Assembly (NCBI RefSeq): GCF_001625305.1
Contig: NW_017804242.1
Location: forward strand, 7,179,383 to 7,243,382
Direction: 5' to 3'
DNA length: 64,000 bases
Source of the DNA: Branchiostoma belcheri
Lineage: Eukaryota; Chordata; Leptocardii; Amphioxiformes; Branchiostomatidae
Both the position numbers and the translations under genes were made by a program. Under the pieces are notes generated by a model. The model ran no database searches and was not told the DNA's origin. It worked only from the letters and a program-made list of their open reading frames with translations. Positions 39,401 to 51,000 of the stretch are shown here, in pieces (positions within the stretch are counted from its first letter, which is position 1; every line of letters starts with the position of its first letter).

Positions 39401-42400
39401 TTGATACCTGGGTGACTTTATGTTTCATTCTGATGTTCTTGCGTCTTAAGAATGGTGTTTACATATGATGTATGCTATTCTAGAATTTATATTATTATCA
39501 TAATATGATTATTTATTTATCCATTTCATCATAAAGAGCTGGGTAGCATATTCAGCTTGTAGTAGCTCAGATGGGGCCCAGAATACATGATTCTATTTAG
39601 TCAGACAACCAAAGATACATAACGGTCAAATAAAACCTGATTGGTAAAAAAAGGAATGTCCTTAAAAAACTCACCAAACAAAGAAAAAATAAAATACCAA
39701 AGCCTGTTTTCTTCTTTCCCTTTTCATATAAAGAATAAAAAGAGCATGTAGTAAAATTAGCATGAACATAGTACGTAACAAAAGAAAGTAGTATGAGCAT
39801 AAGAAACGATGATATGCAGGGGGGAGATAAAAAGCTAGAACGGCTTGTCCGGGATCTTCCACCAACATTTTACAAATGTAAAATAATAGTAATGAAACAA
39901 AAACATGTAGTAGTAATTATGATAGATAGCAGTTTTTGAATAAATATTTTAATTAACAAATTAATTATCCATAAAATCAGCTTTTTAACACCTTAGCGCA
40001 TCATTGGCCTATAGCATATAATGGGTATGTTGGAGGGAAAAAAGCCAGTATAAAGCTAGTAGAAAAAAAACTGCCCCATACATATATTCACTTTTGCAAA
40101 GATTTTAATTTGTTAAAAAGAAGGCTTGTTTATTTACCTTGATTCCAGGTACCAGACTAGGGAGAATGATCGACATGGTGATAAGTGACGATATCCCCAG
40201 TAGTGCAAAGCCCAGTGCCATCCAGTGAACCTTTCTTACTCTTAGCTTTATCTTATTCCAGAGTCGTCTTATTCCCTTGGCATCGTCTAAGATCGATTAA
40301 ATATATTAAATCAAATAGTAAGGGGGCTAGATATGCAAAGGCATATGTCACTAAATAATTTCCCTACAATAAATAGGAATTTCAGGAAGCATAGATCTTT
40401 TGCGAAAGAATATCTTTATATTGATACCACAATTCACATTGTCTAATAATAAAGTATATAATTGTTCAATAATTTATTATCAACTTAAACTTATAGTAAT
40501 GTATAACGACTGTGGACATATTATCATTTTATTTTCTCTATTGGAGCCAATAAAAAGTACTGAATTTGTATTGTTAAGACAATTTTTATGGCTTTACCAC
40601 ATCACGAAATGTTGTTTTCCCTAGTGTTTCTTCTCCTTCTCCTCAATCACCTGCTATTTCGTTATTGAATTCAATTTCTTTATTGCATGGAATTTGGCAT
40701 TAAAGTAGAGTGGCTAGTACCTCAGATTTTTTTTCTTTCTTTGCATACAGGCTTGTTGAATGGTTCGGGCAATTTTCAGGCAAAATTGTACCTTTTGTGA
40801 TCCAGAGCCCTGGTATTAAATCCGACTAACCTGAAATTCGCTATGGGAATACCTTGGACACATGTCCCCAAAATGCAATTACACTTTTGACATATATCAC
40901 TAAAAGTACCCGCGACAACTTTGATGTCGGATAGCGTCAAGCGTACAAAACAACAACAAAGATGGCATTATCGAAGTATGGATATAATCATTGGACTTTC
41001 AACAAGGCCTTAAAGTACCCCCTCGCAGAAGATCGAAACTAATAAGAACTAAAACTGTCAACATCACAATACCGTACATACAAGGGCTTTTGGAGAATAA
41101 TCGACGTATCATGCAAAACCATATCACCGCTACCAACTTCAAACCATACTCCACCCTACGACAACGATTGGTACATCCCAAGGACATAATCAAAAACTAC
41201 ATTAAGTCGGATGTAATCTACAGATTAAAGTGCGACGATCCTCAATGCAAGGACATAAATATCAGGGAAACCAGCCAGCCTCTGAAGGAAAGGTATAAAC
41301 AACATTGCAGCGCAAGTTTCAGTGGTTTCTCATCTGCCATTTACCACCACCTCAACAATCACAACGGACACTCCTTTCATGTAGATAATACTTATATTTT
41401 GGACCTTGAGTCCAGATGGTTTGAGCGGGGAGGCTATCTATGAGCATGTTCTTCGGTCTTCGTTGAATGGGGGGGATGATATTTGATCTTTCAGTATCTT
41501 GGGACAGCGCTTTACAACGAATTTACATTTATTCAGACACTTGTGACTTGTATTTTGCCGTATTTTAGTTCATTTCGTTTTTCCTTATTTCCTTCTTTGT
41601 TTACTCTTTTTAGAATGTATATTTATAAAAATTTAGAACCTTTGTCAGTTACCTTTTGTTTATTTAGAACACGCTTTAGAACTATTGGACCGTTTTGTTT
41701 ATTGAGAACTTGTTTCTCGTTTTGAAAATTTCTTTGTAAACATTCACTAGTACTGATGAAGGGTGTCGGATCAACACCCGAAACGTCTGCAGATTAAACT
41801 CTATCCAGTTTGAAAAAAAACTAAATTACTTTCTTGCGGTTACTACGTACCCTGGATGAGCAATATTCACGAACGTAACCTATCTGGACGGATTTGGCCA
41901 ATAAAATTACATTAATGACGTCATAATTACGTCGTATTATGTTATAATGACATCAAAATTGCAATGATTTATTTTCACTTGCACACCATCCTCTGAAAAT
42001 TTAGTGGCCATACAGTATACTATTCACAAGTTCTGAGGGAGTCATGAGCCCAGCTCCCCCCTTAAGCTTCCAAACCCATCCTCAACGCCACTCCCCCTTC
42101 CACCCCCATCCTCCACACCCCCATCCTCACCTCCCCTTCCCACGAATTCCAAAAAAAGCTTGGTCTAGACAGGGTTAAAATGGTAATATTGAGTCAGTAA
42201 CAACAAACACAGCGTGGCCCTTGGACCAGGTGCGAGGAATGCTCGTTACCCGAATCGCGGTTCAGGTGGTTTTATGTGAACAAAGCCTATTTTTTACAGA
42301 CAAATCACTCGCGCGGCACTTAAAAACAACTCCGTCACACAAACGAGCTAGCTGCGCCACGCAATGGAAAACAAGATACTAAAAAAGATAAGGTCTTGAG

Positions 42401-45400
42401 GCGATTTACCTGCTTTAGAGTAGCACGTGGCATCGTGTGTGTTTGCGTCGTCGTCAGCACGTGCCTGGTAATTAGTCTGGGCTTGGTCCGCGGGTGTGGC
42501 ACCTGTAGGAAAATTATAACATGCATTACAGTTATTTAGAAACGCTAGGATTTTAAATACAAGTAACATGGACAAGATGTTGGAAAAGATGTAGTAGTAG
42601 TAGTAGTAGACTAGCCTGGGTACCATCCGGATTTTCGCTACGCAACGCTTGAAAAAAACATTTTTTTCAAGCGTTGCGTAGCGAAAATCCGGATGGTACC
42701 CAGGCTAGTAGTAGACTGGTTTATTAGAACTTTAGTTGTTACATGAATGCCTCCTGGCAGCCGTAACGGGCTGAATTGTGAGGAGTGTCAGTCTAACTTA
42801 AGTAGTTACACATTTACAATTAAAATCGTTACAATATAATACAACGTTAAAATTGGCGTGTTCAATCATTAGAAATTATGAGGACAATTACTCAAATACT
42901 ATACAAAGCAATATTCATATGTAGCATTGTCTGGTAGGGATCAGTTATAAATTGCTTATACACATACTTGTAAAATACCAATGCATATTAAGTAATTGTT
43001 AAGATTTGCAAATGAACCAATAAATTTATATCTTATAAATTACTTCTATATCTTATAAATTACTTCTGGACATGCTTATAAAATACAGTTGGTTTTTAGA
43101 TTATTGTTAAGATTTACTCTCAAAGAGGTAACAAAACCAGTTAGTGTTAGTGTCAGGGCAAACATGATGCAGTTCATTGGAGTTTATTTAGCAAATTCAC
43201 CAGGGCCGGAATGGCACTCGTCCGGTGCCGTTTTGTCCCCACAAGCTGTTGGTTCTGATTAATTGGAAAACATCTAGACTACAAATGTTTTACCTGCATT
43301 AGAGGCGTACATAGGGTTTGGTATTTTCGCAGCAGCGTCTGCACGTGTTCTCCAATGGGACTGGGGATACTGCATGGGTGTTTCCCCTAAATGTAAAGTC
43401 AGAATATTCATCTGTATAATCAATTGGGCAATATACGCTGTTCATCAACGGCTTATCGACAAATAAAGATACAGGTAGAATAATAATACACAATTAAAAT
43501 GCTTGGGGGCGGGGCGCATTTTAGTGAACTTTGATATTTTGATGGTGGATGGCATATTGCACGTGTAGGACTTGGAGCATTTTTTCTAGATAGCATTTCT
43601 GTGCATAGATAGCCTTGCTATTTAGAACATCTGTGGTGCAACACCCCTCTTACTGTTCAGTAATATAATTATTGACATAAATATTTGCCAATGTCACAAC
43701 TGTCATATCTGCCATAGCTTACATACGTTACATGTATCTAATGCATATTGTTTTAATCACTACAATTCAAGGATGTCTTCATTAATTATGCTTTATTATG
43801 GGTTCACCACACCACGAAGTGGTGGTGAACCCATATTGCTTTTTCTGATGTTTCTTCTTCTCCTTCTCCTTCTCCTGCCATTTTTTAAATGGATTCAGCT
43901 TCTTCATTTTAGGGCCTAAGGTCCTGGAATTTGGTATGGAGGTACAGTGGGCAAATACCCCTAGGCGTTTTTTTTAATTTTTGTGATACAGGCTTTTAGA
44001 ATGGTTTTATTTGAGTTTTTTGGCTGTGTTATAGCAAATGTATTACTGTGTTAGTGTGCCGTGTTTACCACGTCTGGGCATGAGTCATCACAATGGAATG
44101 CAGGGCATCAACCAATAGGCATGCAGCTTTCTTCTATACTTCTTGCTGATTGGCTGTTGGGATTTAACTTGATTAACACCTGCACAGAGCATTTCCACCT
44201 GCACAGAGCATTTCTTGCTGATTGGCTGTTGGGATTTAACTTGATTAACACCTGCACAGAGCATTTCCATACTGACAGTATGTCTTTATTCAAGTGTTTT
44301 GGTAGGTATTTCAAGCTTTTCTGCTCCAGCATTGGAATGCGGGGCATGAACGTTTTTTTTTATTTTGAAAATCAACAGTTTGCATTATGCAATTAAAAAT
44401 CCTAACCAATAAAGTAGGGAATAGCTATCCAACTGTTGTTTTAGTTGTATGTTACTTCATATTATAGTAATATCAATGTAAATCATTGTTTTCCCTTGTG
44501 TTTCTCATTCTTTCCCTGCCATGTCGTAAAATGTGGTGAACCCATCGCTGTATTTGCTCCAAAGCAAATATTGGCCTTTCTAGTTAATTATGCTCTTTAG
44601 GGCCTAATTATAATTTCCATTTTTTCCATTTAATTGCGTGTAATTGTCTAACCTACCATCCTTTACTTCCTTCGCTGTTTATAATGTCCAAGGATCTCGA
44701 CCAAAACAGAACATATTCATGGAACTACTTTTACAGACCAATCACGCCGTGTGACACTTAAAACAACTCCGCCATACATACGGGCCAAATGCAAAACAAT
44801 GTAAAACAAGATACTAAAAAGGAAAGGCTTAAAGCATTTTACCTGGCATGGTTTCGTACGTGTGTTCATCGTCGTCGTAGTCAGTCTGGGGTTGGTCTCC
44901 GGGTGTGACATCTGTATCAGACTCAAGCTGCTGCATGGATGTTGACCCTTGGAGGGGGGGGGGTAAAGAGTTATGAGAAGAACTATATTACACGACAAAT
45001 GCACATGGTACAATGTATATACATGTAAGAAAAATAANNNNNNNNNNNNNNNNNNNNNNNNNNNNNNNNNNNNNNNNNNNNNNNNNNNNNNNNNNNNCTT
45101 AATTGCTCAAACAATAAGGGCTAGCACAAGTCTTTGATAAAGTGTTACAATAGAGTGGGCTAATCACGATATAAAAGAAGCAACTAGAAAGGCCATGCCA
45201 CCCCGTACTTGCTCGGAGATGATTTTTCCATACAAATTTGTGTCTGTTTGATCACATTATCCCAACAGCCAATCAGCAAAGAGAAACTACTAATAAGTAC
45301 TATTAAGTAGGTTATGTGTGCCAAATATGGTCATTTGTGCCAAATATGATCATGCCTAACATTTTTGCCAAATATAGTCATGTATACCATATATGTTAAA

Positions 45401-46184
45401 AACCCAAATAAAACTATTATAAAAACCCATATAAAAAAAACGCCTGAGGGTATTTGACCACCGCCAAACCAAATTTCAGGCTGTTTGGCCCAAAACGGAA
45501 CAAACTGAATCAAGTTAACAAAATGACAAGAAGAGAAGGAGAAGAAGAAACACGACAGAAAACATTTTACCCATACTATAGTAAATGTAATTATCTAGAA
45601 GAACAGCTGGGGCATTTTAACGCAAGAAAAAAGATGCAAAAGGATTAGAGACAATGATGTTTTACCTGCATTGCAGGTGTACATAGCGTTAGGAATAGAG
45701 GCAGCGGAGTCAGCGACTGATTGCCAATGAGACTGTAACAGCGGATAGGGTGTTTCGCCTAGGAGAGATATAAAGAAGAAATTAAACATATTCCTCAGCA
45801 AAATCAAGTGTAAATTGTGGGAACAGAAGATGATAGGTAGTATAAAGTATGTATGTATAGACTCCTAGCACTTAGCATTATAATATAGCGTTCCAGTATG
45901 CAAAACCCGTGTTTTTATCCTCTTGTGCATTAAGCCCATCTGGGCAAGAGCATGCAATACAAATTTATATCATTTATCAACAGTGCATTAAAATAATTCT
46001 ACAGCTAACAATTACAATGAATGAAAATCTTGTTGGAATACGACACACGATAATATTCCCAATTCAATGAGAATGTACTAATGATAGATACATTGCTTAA
46101 AAATCTCGCCAAATATACTGTAAATAGAACCGTAATATAAGTACCTGTGTAACTAGGCAGATAGTAGTGCCGCTCTCCTGACAT
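29816..46184 (-). CDS. Type II membrane protein: NPxY cassettes, TM, stalk, 15 EGF domains, C-type lectin (24 exons, 961 aa)
   Basis: Coding order: start 46184-46145; tail cassettes 45758-45666, 44947-44843, 43386-43294, 42502-42410; TM 40286-40138; stalk 39334-39133; EGF exons 38532-38422, 38272-38162, 37962-37852, 37499-37389, 37205-37104, 36940-36824, 36643-36533, 36355-36245, 36086-35976, 35800-35690, 35546-35436, 35288-35178, 34533-34420, 34011-33901, 33601-33491; lectin 31973-31803, 30550-30378, 29917-29816. All GT-AG; the 2886 nt stay open. There is no signal peptide. A basic segment ([13 protein letters not shown]) precedes the single hydrophobic span, giving an inside N-terminus. A paralogue lies head to head on the plus strand from 48003. 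I infer a surface recognition or adhesion receptor; the ligand is unknown. Real isoforms may skip exons, as nearly all are phase 1-1. Confidence 0.85.
30825..31434. mobile_element. Foldback repeat with GGCTTCACCAC ends in lectin intron
   Basis: Starts GGCTTCACCAGACCACGAAG and ends with TGTGGTGAAGCC. An internal inverted pair lies at about 31157-31255 versus 31340-31430. It is the same family as 43800-44546. No ORF of note. Confidence 0.6.
32284..32520 (+). pseudogene. Zinc-finger (ZAD-like) N-terminal fragment in the transposon
   Basis: Starts [18 protein letters not shown], with a second Cys pair in [12 protein letters not shown] about 60 residues on. This C2-C2 spacing resembles ZAD-type DNA-binding domains often found at the start of transposon proteins. 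The following part is lost, and the ORF runs on into sequence antisense to the RecQ-like fragment. Confidence 0.45.
32560..32739 (-). pseudogene. RecQ-like helicase N-terminal fragment in the transposon
   Basis: [20 protein letters not shown] is followed by [20 protein letters not shown] and [10 protein letters not shown]: the RecQ motif 0 region and Walker A (GGGKS). It stops after about 55 residues; DEAH and later motifs are absent. Confidence 0.55.
32967..33092. mobile_element. 126-bp MITE nested in the transposon's right arm
   Basis: Ends are GACTGACCCAGTGAAGC and its complement, flanked by TA (32965-32966, 33093-33094), as for Tc1/mariner-type MITEs. Compared with the left arm it interrupts an otherwise continuous match. 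Confidence 0.7.
33413..33463. repeat. (AC)n microsatellite
   Basis: About 25 dinucleotides directly downstream of the last EGF exon of the minus-strand gene. TG tracts sit in the same relative place after plus-strand EGF exons. Confidence 0.95.
35035..35115 (-). pseudogene. Decayed EGF exon in the minus-strand array
   Basis: [10 protein letters not shown] survives, but indels break the frame between the first and second halves, the Cys1-Cys2 region is altered, and no acceptor lies at the expected place. It sits between exons 35288-35178 and 34533-34420. Confidence 0.7.
37645..37685 (-). pseudogene. Truncated EGF exon in the minus-strand array
   Basis: Retains the acceptor and [13 protein letters not shown], then breaks off into intron-like sequence before Cys3. 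It explains the unusually long gap (463 bp) between neighbouring intact exons. Confidence 0.75.
38661..38849. mobile_element. 189-bp TIR element (MITE)
   Basis: About 32-bp arms starting GGTCACATTTCCAARCCGGG, very GC-rich at their inner end (GGGCCCGGCCGGG), around an AT-rich centre. It lies between the stalk exon and the first EGF exon. No clear target duplication. Confidence 0.7.
39133..40286 (-). other. Transmembrane and stalk exons of the minus-strand receptor
   Basis: The TM exon (40286-40138, phase 1 in, 0 out) encodes a basic juxtamembrane stretch, [17 protein letters not shown] and [14 protein letters not shown]. The stalk exon (39334-39133, phase 0 in, 1 out) is Thr/Ser/Asn-rich with one NYT sequon and ends TLKFVTSTG. 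Plus-strand counterparts are 59368-59507 and 61143-61347, with [13 protein letters not shown] and VTFLSTTG at matching places. Confidence 0.88.
40920..41815 (+). mobile_element. Penelope-like retroelement 3' remnant (GIY-YIG region)
   Basis: [20 protein letters not shown] runs after a frameshift into [31 protein letters not shown] and VIYRLKC, the reverse-transcriptase thumb/linker and start of the GIY-YIG endonuclease of Penelope-like elements. The YIGET-like motif reads INIRET, so the nuclease is decayed. A 3' part with GATGAAGGGTGTCGG and CACCCGAAACGTCTGC is typical of the family. It lies antisense in the receptor intron between the TM exon and the nearest tail cassette. Confidence 0.7.
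42611..42708. mobile_element. 98-bp perfect hairpin element
   Basis: Two 48-bp arms starting CTAGCCTGGGTACCATCCGG with only a 2-base hinge near 42659. TAGTAG repeats flank both sides. It is probably a young MITE. Confidence 0.85.
42720..43190. repeat. Interspersed repeat, probable LINE 3' region
   Basis: AT-rich block opening with TTTATTAGAACTTTAG next to the hairpin, followed by a small tandem of TATATCTTATAAATTACTTC near 43025-43065. No coding remnant confirmed. Confidence 0.35.
43800..44546. mobile_element. Foldback element with GGGTTCACCACA ends
   Basis: Begins GGGTTCACCACACCACGAAG (with its own complement a few bases on) and ends TGTGGTGAACCC. Related to 30825-31434, and a truncated start at about 40588. 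It carries an internal 71-bp tandem duplication at 44142-44270. Confidence 0.65.
44142..44270. repeat. 71-bp tandem duplication
   Basis: CTTGCTGATTGGCTGTTGGG starts at about 44142 and again at about 44213, each followed by the same sequence through CCTGCACAGAGCATTTC. Confidence 0.85.
45038..45097. other. Assembly gap (60 N)
   Basis: Run of N between tail cassettes 44947-44843 and 45758-45666 of the minus-strand receptor; an additional cassette could be hidden if the real gap is larger. Confidence 0.99.
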
Positions 46185-48002
46185 GATGGCACTTGTCAGG
46201 TTTCTGGACAGCGAAAAAAACACGTCCAGCGCCAGACGTGGCGCGTGTCGACTAACGTGCAGTCCTAGACACAAACCGCTATTACGTACAATCACCACGT
46301 TAGAAAACAGAGATCAAAGCAAACACATGCTTTTATTTACATTTTGGATTTGTTGTGGCAGCCCAACGTACTTTCAGGGACATCACATCTACCCTTTCCA
46401 CGACCGATTCCGAAAGGTTTTCTCTCCACATAAAAAGACGCCAAAGCTAACCATACTCAGAGTCCTCTTTTCAAGAATGCCGCCATGCTTTCTGCGAAAA
46501 GAGAATAGCTTAAGGATGAGAAAGTTCCATTTTATAGAGAGGTTCTTAGCTCAGACTGCCTTTTCTTGTGTTCTGAACTGTTATTTGATTTTGAGAGCAT
46601 GGATTTGCTTATTTTAGGGCCACCAGTAACAAACGTCAGAAATCATTATCATCAACATTATCCCTTCTGGCTTTATTCCGGTGAGGTACCCCCTGTGCCT
46701 TATGGTGGACACTAGAGCAGTCCCTGAGAGACTAGTGTCTATCTCTATCATTGACAATAATAGTCAGAAATAAGGTTTGATTTTCGGATTGTTTCAAATA
46801 ATACAGTGCATTGTTTTTTTTTATGTCTCGTCCTAACTTTACTTGATGGCTGTATTGCATTTTACAATTTTGCTACATGTACAGGTGCCACACTCGCGAA
46901 CCAGCCCCTGACTGATTTTCAGGCACGTGCTTATTTTGATGCAAACACACCCGATGCAACGTGCTACTCAATAGCAGGTAAAACGTGACGGGGGAGGGGT
47001 GAAAAAGTGCCCGCGTTAATTTTGATGTCTATTTTGTGATAGCGTCTGAACGGCTTGCGCTAGAACCACCAAACTTGGTGACAATGCAATAAGTTGATAA
47101 TTTTTTGAGTGGCCATGGCATTGGGTTTCTAAAGTATTAAGTAGCATAGACCGTTGAAAATATTAGGCAATGTACGTTTGGCTTGACTTCTCCTGCTTTT
47201 TTACGGATTCAAAATATTGAATGATGCCACAATTTCAGCGTAAGTCTACAATTGCTTACTTTAGAGCCAACATATTTGTAAAATGGAAACTTAAAATCTT
47301 TTTGTTAAATGTCATTTTTCATATTTTTTAACCAAGCCGCCCACGTGTTTACGTCACTTGTCTTGAGGGCGGCGGTATTAAATACGATTTTCTCCCACGC
47401 GTACAAAAATTATGAATACAATCAACAAGTAAAATTACATTAGAAATGTGGGTTTGATCACCAACATTTGATATTTATGAGGCAGAGCCGCTGACGTATT
47501 CACATAATTTGTCTCGGTGTAAACAATGGTTGCCTGAATATCTTGCTTCGTGACGTAAGTCTCATCAGTGTCTTGCCTTATGCAGAAAATATGTTAAAGA
47601 TATGTTTACGAAATCTTCCTAAACAGCTTCCATGCTAAAAAGCTTCCTTTATTTTTGCCGTATGAGCGTTTATTGAGGAAAAAGCATTTTCTTTTCCAAT
47701 TTACAGGTTTAAGCGTTTATCTACCATGTAAAATGATTTTAAAAAAATGGCCAATAAGTTTTGCAACTGCGTAAGCTGGTCATAATTAAGTTTTTTTCAA
47801 GGGATCACGATCTTAGATGTATTGCTTTGATGTTTTAGGTGTTTGATACCGATACGATATGCATCGCTTTCATCCCGTGTTTCTAATTATTGATTTTTGT
47901 CTTGATAACAGCTTGTGTCTAGAGCTGTGCGTGAGTCGACAGGCGCTTTGCCTGCAGCAGAGCGTGTTTTTTTCGCTTTCCAGAAGCCGGACTCATGCCA
48001 TC
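46185..48002. promoter_or_regulatory. Bidirectional intergenic region between the two receptor genes
   Basis: The 1.8 kb between the divergent start codons must hold both 5' ends. A ~95-bp block next to each start (46185-46280 minus, 47907-48002 plus) is conserved between the genes: TGTCTAG, then GTCGACANGCGC, then GTGTTTTTTTCGCT, CCAGAA and GCCATCATGTCAG. The block contains GTGAGT or GTTAGT and a pyrimidine tract ending CAG, so it may hold a tiny 5'-UTR intron or be a shared promoter element. One intact orphan cassette exon lies between (46885-46977). Confidence 0.5.
46885..46977 (+). CDS. Orphan type B tail cassette exon upstream of the plus-strand start
   Basis: 93 nt with acceptor ACATGTACAG and donor GTAAAA, phase 1-1, encoding GATLANQPLTDFQARAYFDA then NTPDATCYSIAG. 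It is closest to the minus-strand exon 42502-42410 and plus-strand exon 49882-49974. It lies 1.0 kb before the plus-strand start codon, so the transcript from 48003 cannot use it. Either an upstream alternative first exon exists, or it is a leftover of the rearrangement that made the pair. Confidence 0.6.
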
Positions 48003-51000
48003 ATGTCAGAAGGAGAGCAACGGTCTCAAACTTTTGACACAGGTACTTTGGATTCTAGTTATATAAAGCACATTTGTTCAGGTTTATTAAGAAATTAAAA
48101 AAAAAAACTAACCCAACATGAAACAAAATTATTTTATCCATCGCTAGTATGTCGTAATCAAATCGTGGTAACATGGAAGTAATTTCATGCACTGTATTTT
48201 GTATTTTTTCCATGATGTTAACATGTTAAGCTGCCAAATTATTTGTCGATAGATTGATCATCTTTTCAACATGGTTCTAGAAAGGATTTTATCGATTTTT
48301 CTGTTGTCTCCTACAGGGGAAACACCCATGCAGCAGGCCCAGCCTCGTTGGCGATTAGTTGCAGGCGCCTTTGCGACCATATCGGGCCTTATGCGCGCCT
48401 CCAAATCAGGTAAAACATAAGTTTATCTTTTCGGTATCCTATGTCTTGCGTTTAACTCCCGGGCTGTTTTATAACCCCCATTGCACTTAGACAAGGCGGT
48501 CTGTTACTACAGTATTCTTTCCCATTGCTAGGGGGGTTCGAAAAAGGATCGGATGACAAGAAGCAATTTTTGCCTGTTTTGGACTACCCGTAAAACATGT
48601 GAAAATAAACAAATAGTTCTGAAGGGTAAATTCCGTCAAAATAAAATAAAATTATCGTCTTTACATAGGTTTAATGTACGTTGTTTACGTTAAGTCAATG
48701 ATTTTGAAAAGCTCGCTCCGAAAAACGATTTTTTCGGTATTCGGAGCGCCAGTCCGAGTCATGTTTTTGGTCATGTTTTTGATTGGCCATGTATATCATC
48801 CAGCATCCCTGATTTTTATATTCTTCGACGACGTTCGGGTTCTACAGCAGGTGGGGGGGGGGGAGTCTGGGCCCAAATTTGACCACCGTGAGACGGCGCG
48901 GCGCTCTCACGGCGCTCTTTCCGCGACCTCAGATTGGCCAGAGCGCGATGAGAGCGCCATGAGCGTCGTCACCTCGGCGATGGTAAGGAACCGCATTGTG
49001 TGGGGTCGTGTGCCGTAGCGGCAGAGTGCGCGACTGGGAACCTAGAGGTCCCGGGTTCGAGTCCTGACATGCCACCAATCTTCTGCCCTTGGGAAAGGCA
49101 CTTTACACGACCTTCCTCACTTAACTCAGGTGAAAATGAGTACTGTACTGTACTGTACTGTCATGTATTTGTCCCCTGTGCTGATGGTGGTATTGATATA
49201 AGTTGAAAAACTAGAGTGTGCCGTCACCACGTCTGGTGATTACATGTTGGAATTAAAAAAAAAGCGTCATACCATCGCCGTTAGAGCGCAGAGAACAGCG
49301 ATGCAACAATTAGCGCCACAAGTGCGCCACGAGAGCGCAGAAATAACGGCCCCAACATTAATTTAGATATACCCCATTTCACTTAGACGGCGCTCTCTCC
49401 ACGCTCCCACAATTTAGGTGGCAAAGAGGGTGCAATAAAACAAACAAAACGTACAAAATTTTATTCTCTATTTCCGTTCCTGGTTGAGTGAGCTATGGAT
49501 TTGTTGGTTACCCATAAAAGTTGTTGACATTGCAGAGTGCGCAGAGAGGTCGCCGTAGAGATTCCACTTGAGCACGTTTTTTCGTGAAGCTCGGCGCTCT
49601 CATGGCGCTCTGGCCAATTTCAGAACGCCGTGAGAGCGCCAGGATATAAGTGGAATGGGGGCTTTACCGATAACTATTATATCTGTTTATTTTCTACCAA
49701 TACGCAACCCCCATGCAACAGGCTAATTCTAGTTTAAGGACTGCTGCGAATGTACCCAACCCCATGTTTGCCTTTATTAGGAGTAAAACATTTACAGCGT
49801 AAATCTTTTTCCACATCTTGTAATTTGTCTTGTTTACTAGATTTAGTATTAACAGTATTGCCTACTGTTGTTTTCCTACAGGTGCCACACCCGCGGACGA
49901 AACCCAGACTAATCATCAGGCACGTGGTGACGACGCTGCAAACATGCCACACGTCACGCACGACCTCGAAGCAGGTAAAATAATTAAGCCCAGCACGTCG
50001 GCAAAACGCACTGTCTTCGCCTGCGCTTATTTTTTTACGGTTTTCGTTAGATTTTTTTTTAAATATTCCAACATGTAATCACAAGACGTGGTGACGGCGC
50101 ACTCAAGTTTTTTTCAACTTATATTCATGCCGCCACCAACACAGGGGACAATACAATACTCATTTTCACCTGAGCGAAGTGAGGAATGTCGTGTAAAGTG
50201 CGCCTTTTCCAAGGGCACAAGATTGGTGGCATGTCAGGACTCGAGCTTGGGACCTCTTGGTTCCGAGTCGAGTACTCTGCTGCTACACCACACGACCCCA
50301 CCCCTTTAGATGTTTTGGCAATGCTGTATCAGAATTTTACCTGTTGCAGACGACGTCTTTTTAGACACAACATCTAGAAACTACAGACGGGGTGTTAACC
50401 TCATATATGCGCGAGTACGCCCTTTAAATGAGACGTTCTGCCAAAGTACTCTATGCATAATACATTACTGCGTTCGCGCTGGTTCAGTACGTTCTGCCGA
50501 CGTGCTTTTAAGCCCCTTTAGTTTGTAACGTCCTGTTTTTTTCTATAGTTGTTATGATAACAAGTTTTAACCATGCCTGCATTTTTACACATTATATATT
50601 TTTAAAATATTGTATGTCTTAATCAGATCTACGCTTTGGCGTACTTACTTCCGCATTCGCAGCGTTTCGCTGAGAAATACCCCCACATCGCACATGTAAA
50701 GGTCGCTATATAATTACCTTGTGTGCAACCCATATATTTAAATAGGCTCCGGTGCTGTCCATGCCATCAGTTGTCATACTGATGACTACACTGCAATATA
50801 CGAGAGAATGTACCACCCGTAACAGGAAAGAATTGACGTTTTGTCAGTAAAGTAAAATTGTCATAAAATGTCTTTTTTGATGCATTATCATGAATCGAAA
50901 TTTCCCTGCCCCCTCCCAAGTGCAAGGCACATAGTAATAACAATAAGAAGTATTCAATGGTTTATGAATTTCCTTGTACGCCGCGGGTCACTCCCGGGGG

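Larger units (their letters stand above)
42410..46184 (-). other. Cytoplasmic tail cassette exons, minus-strand receptor
   Basis: Start exon [14 protein letters not shown], then four phase 1-1 cassettes. Two types alternate. Type A (45758-45666 and 43386-43294): GETPMQxPQSHWRxRADAAA, then [11 protein letters not shown] or [11 protein letters not shown]. Type B (44947-44843 and 42502-42410): [18 protein letters not shown], then [15 protein letters not shown] fits the NPxY signal for PTB-domain binding or endocytosis. The acidic B cassette at 44947-44843 ends HTYETMPG, a YxxM pattern. These signalling roles are inferred from short motifs. Confidence 0.85.

Noticed and set aside
46183-46617. 144-codon plus-strand ORF
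   Set aside because: Overlaps the minus-strand start exon and its conserved upstream block antisense; composition has no domain character and no splice support.
46806-46988. 60-codon ORF taken as a gene on its own
   Set aside because: Only the part between the acceptor and donor (46885-46977) resembles the cassettes; the flanks are intron-like.
48674-49018. 114-codon plus-strand ORF
   Set aside because: Runs through a GGCGCTCTC foldback repeat into the SINE head; repeat-derived open frame.
49002-49075. Possible tRNA gene
   Set aside because: A and B boxes are present, but the rest does not fold as a tRNA, and the SINE body follows directly; the same head recurs in other SINE copies.
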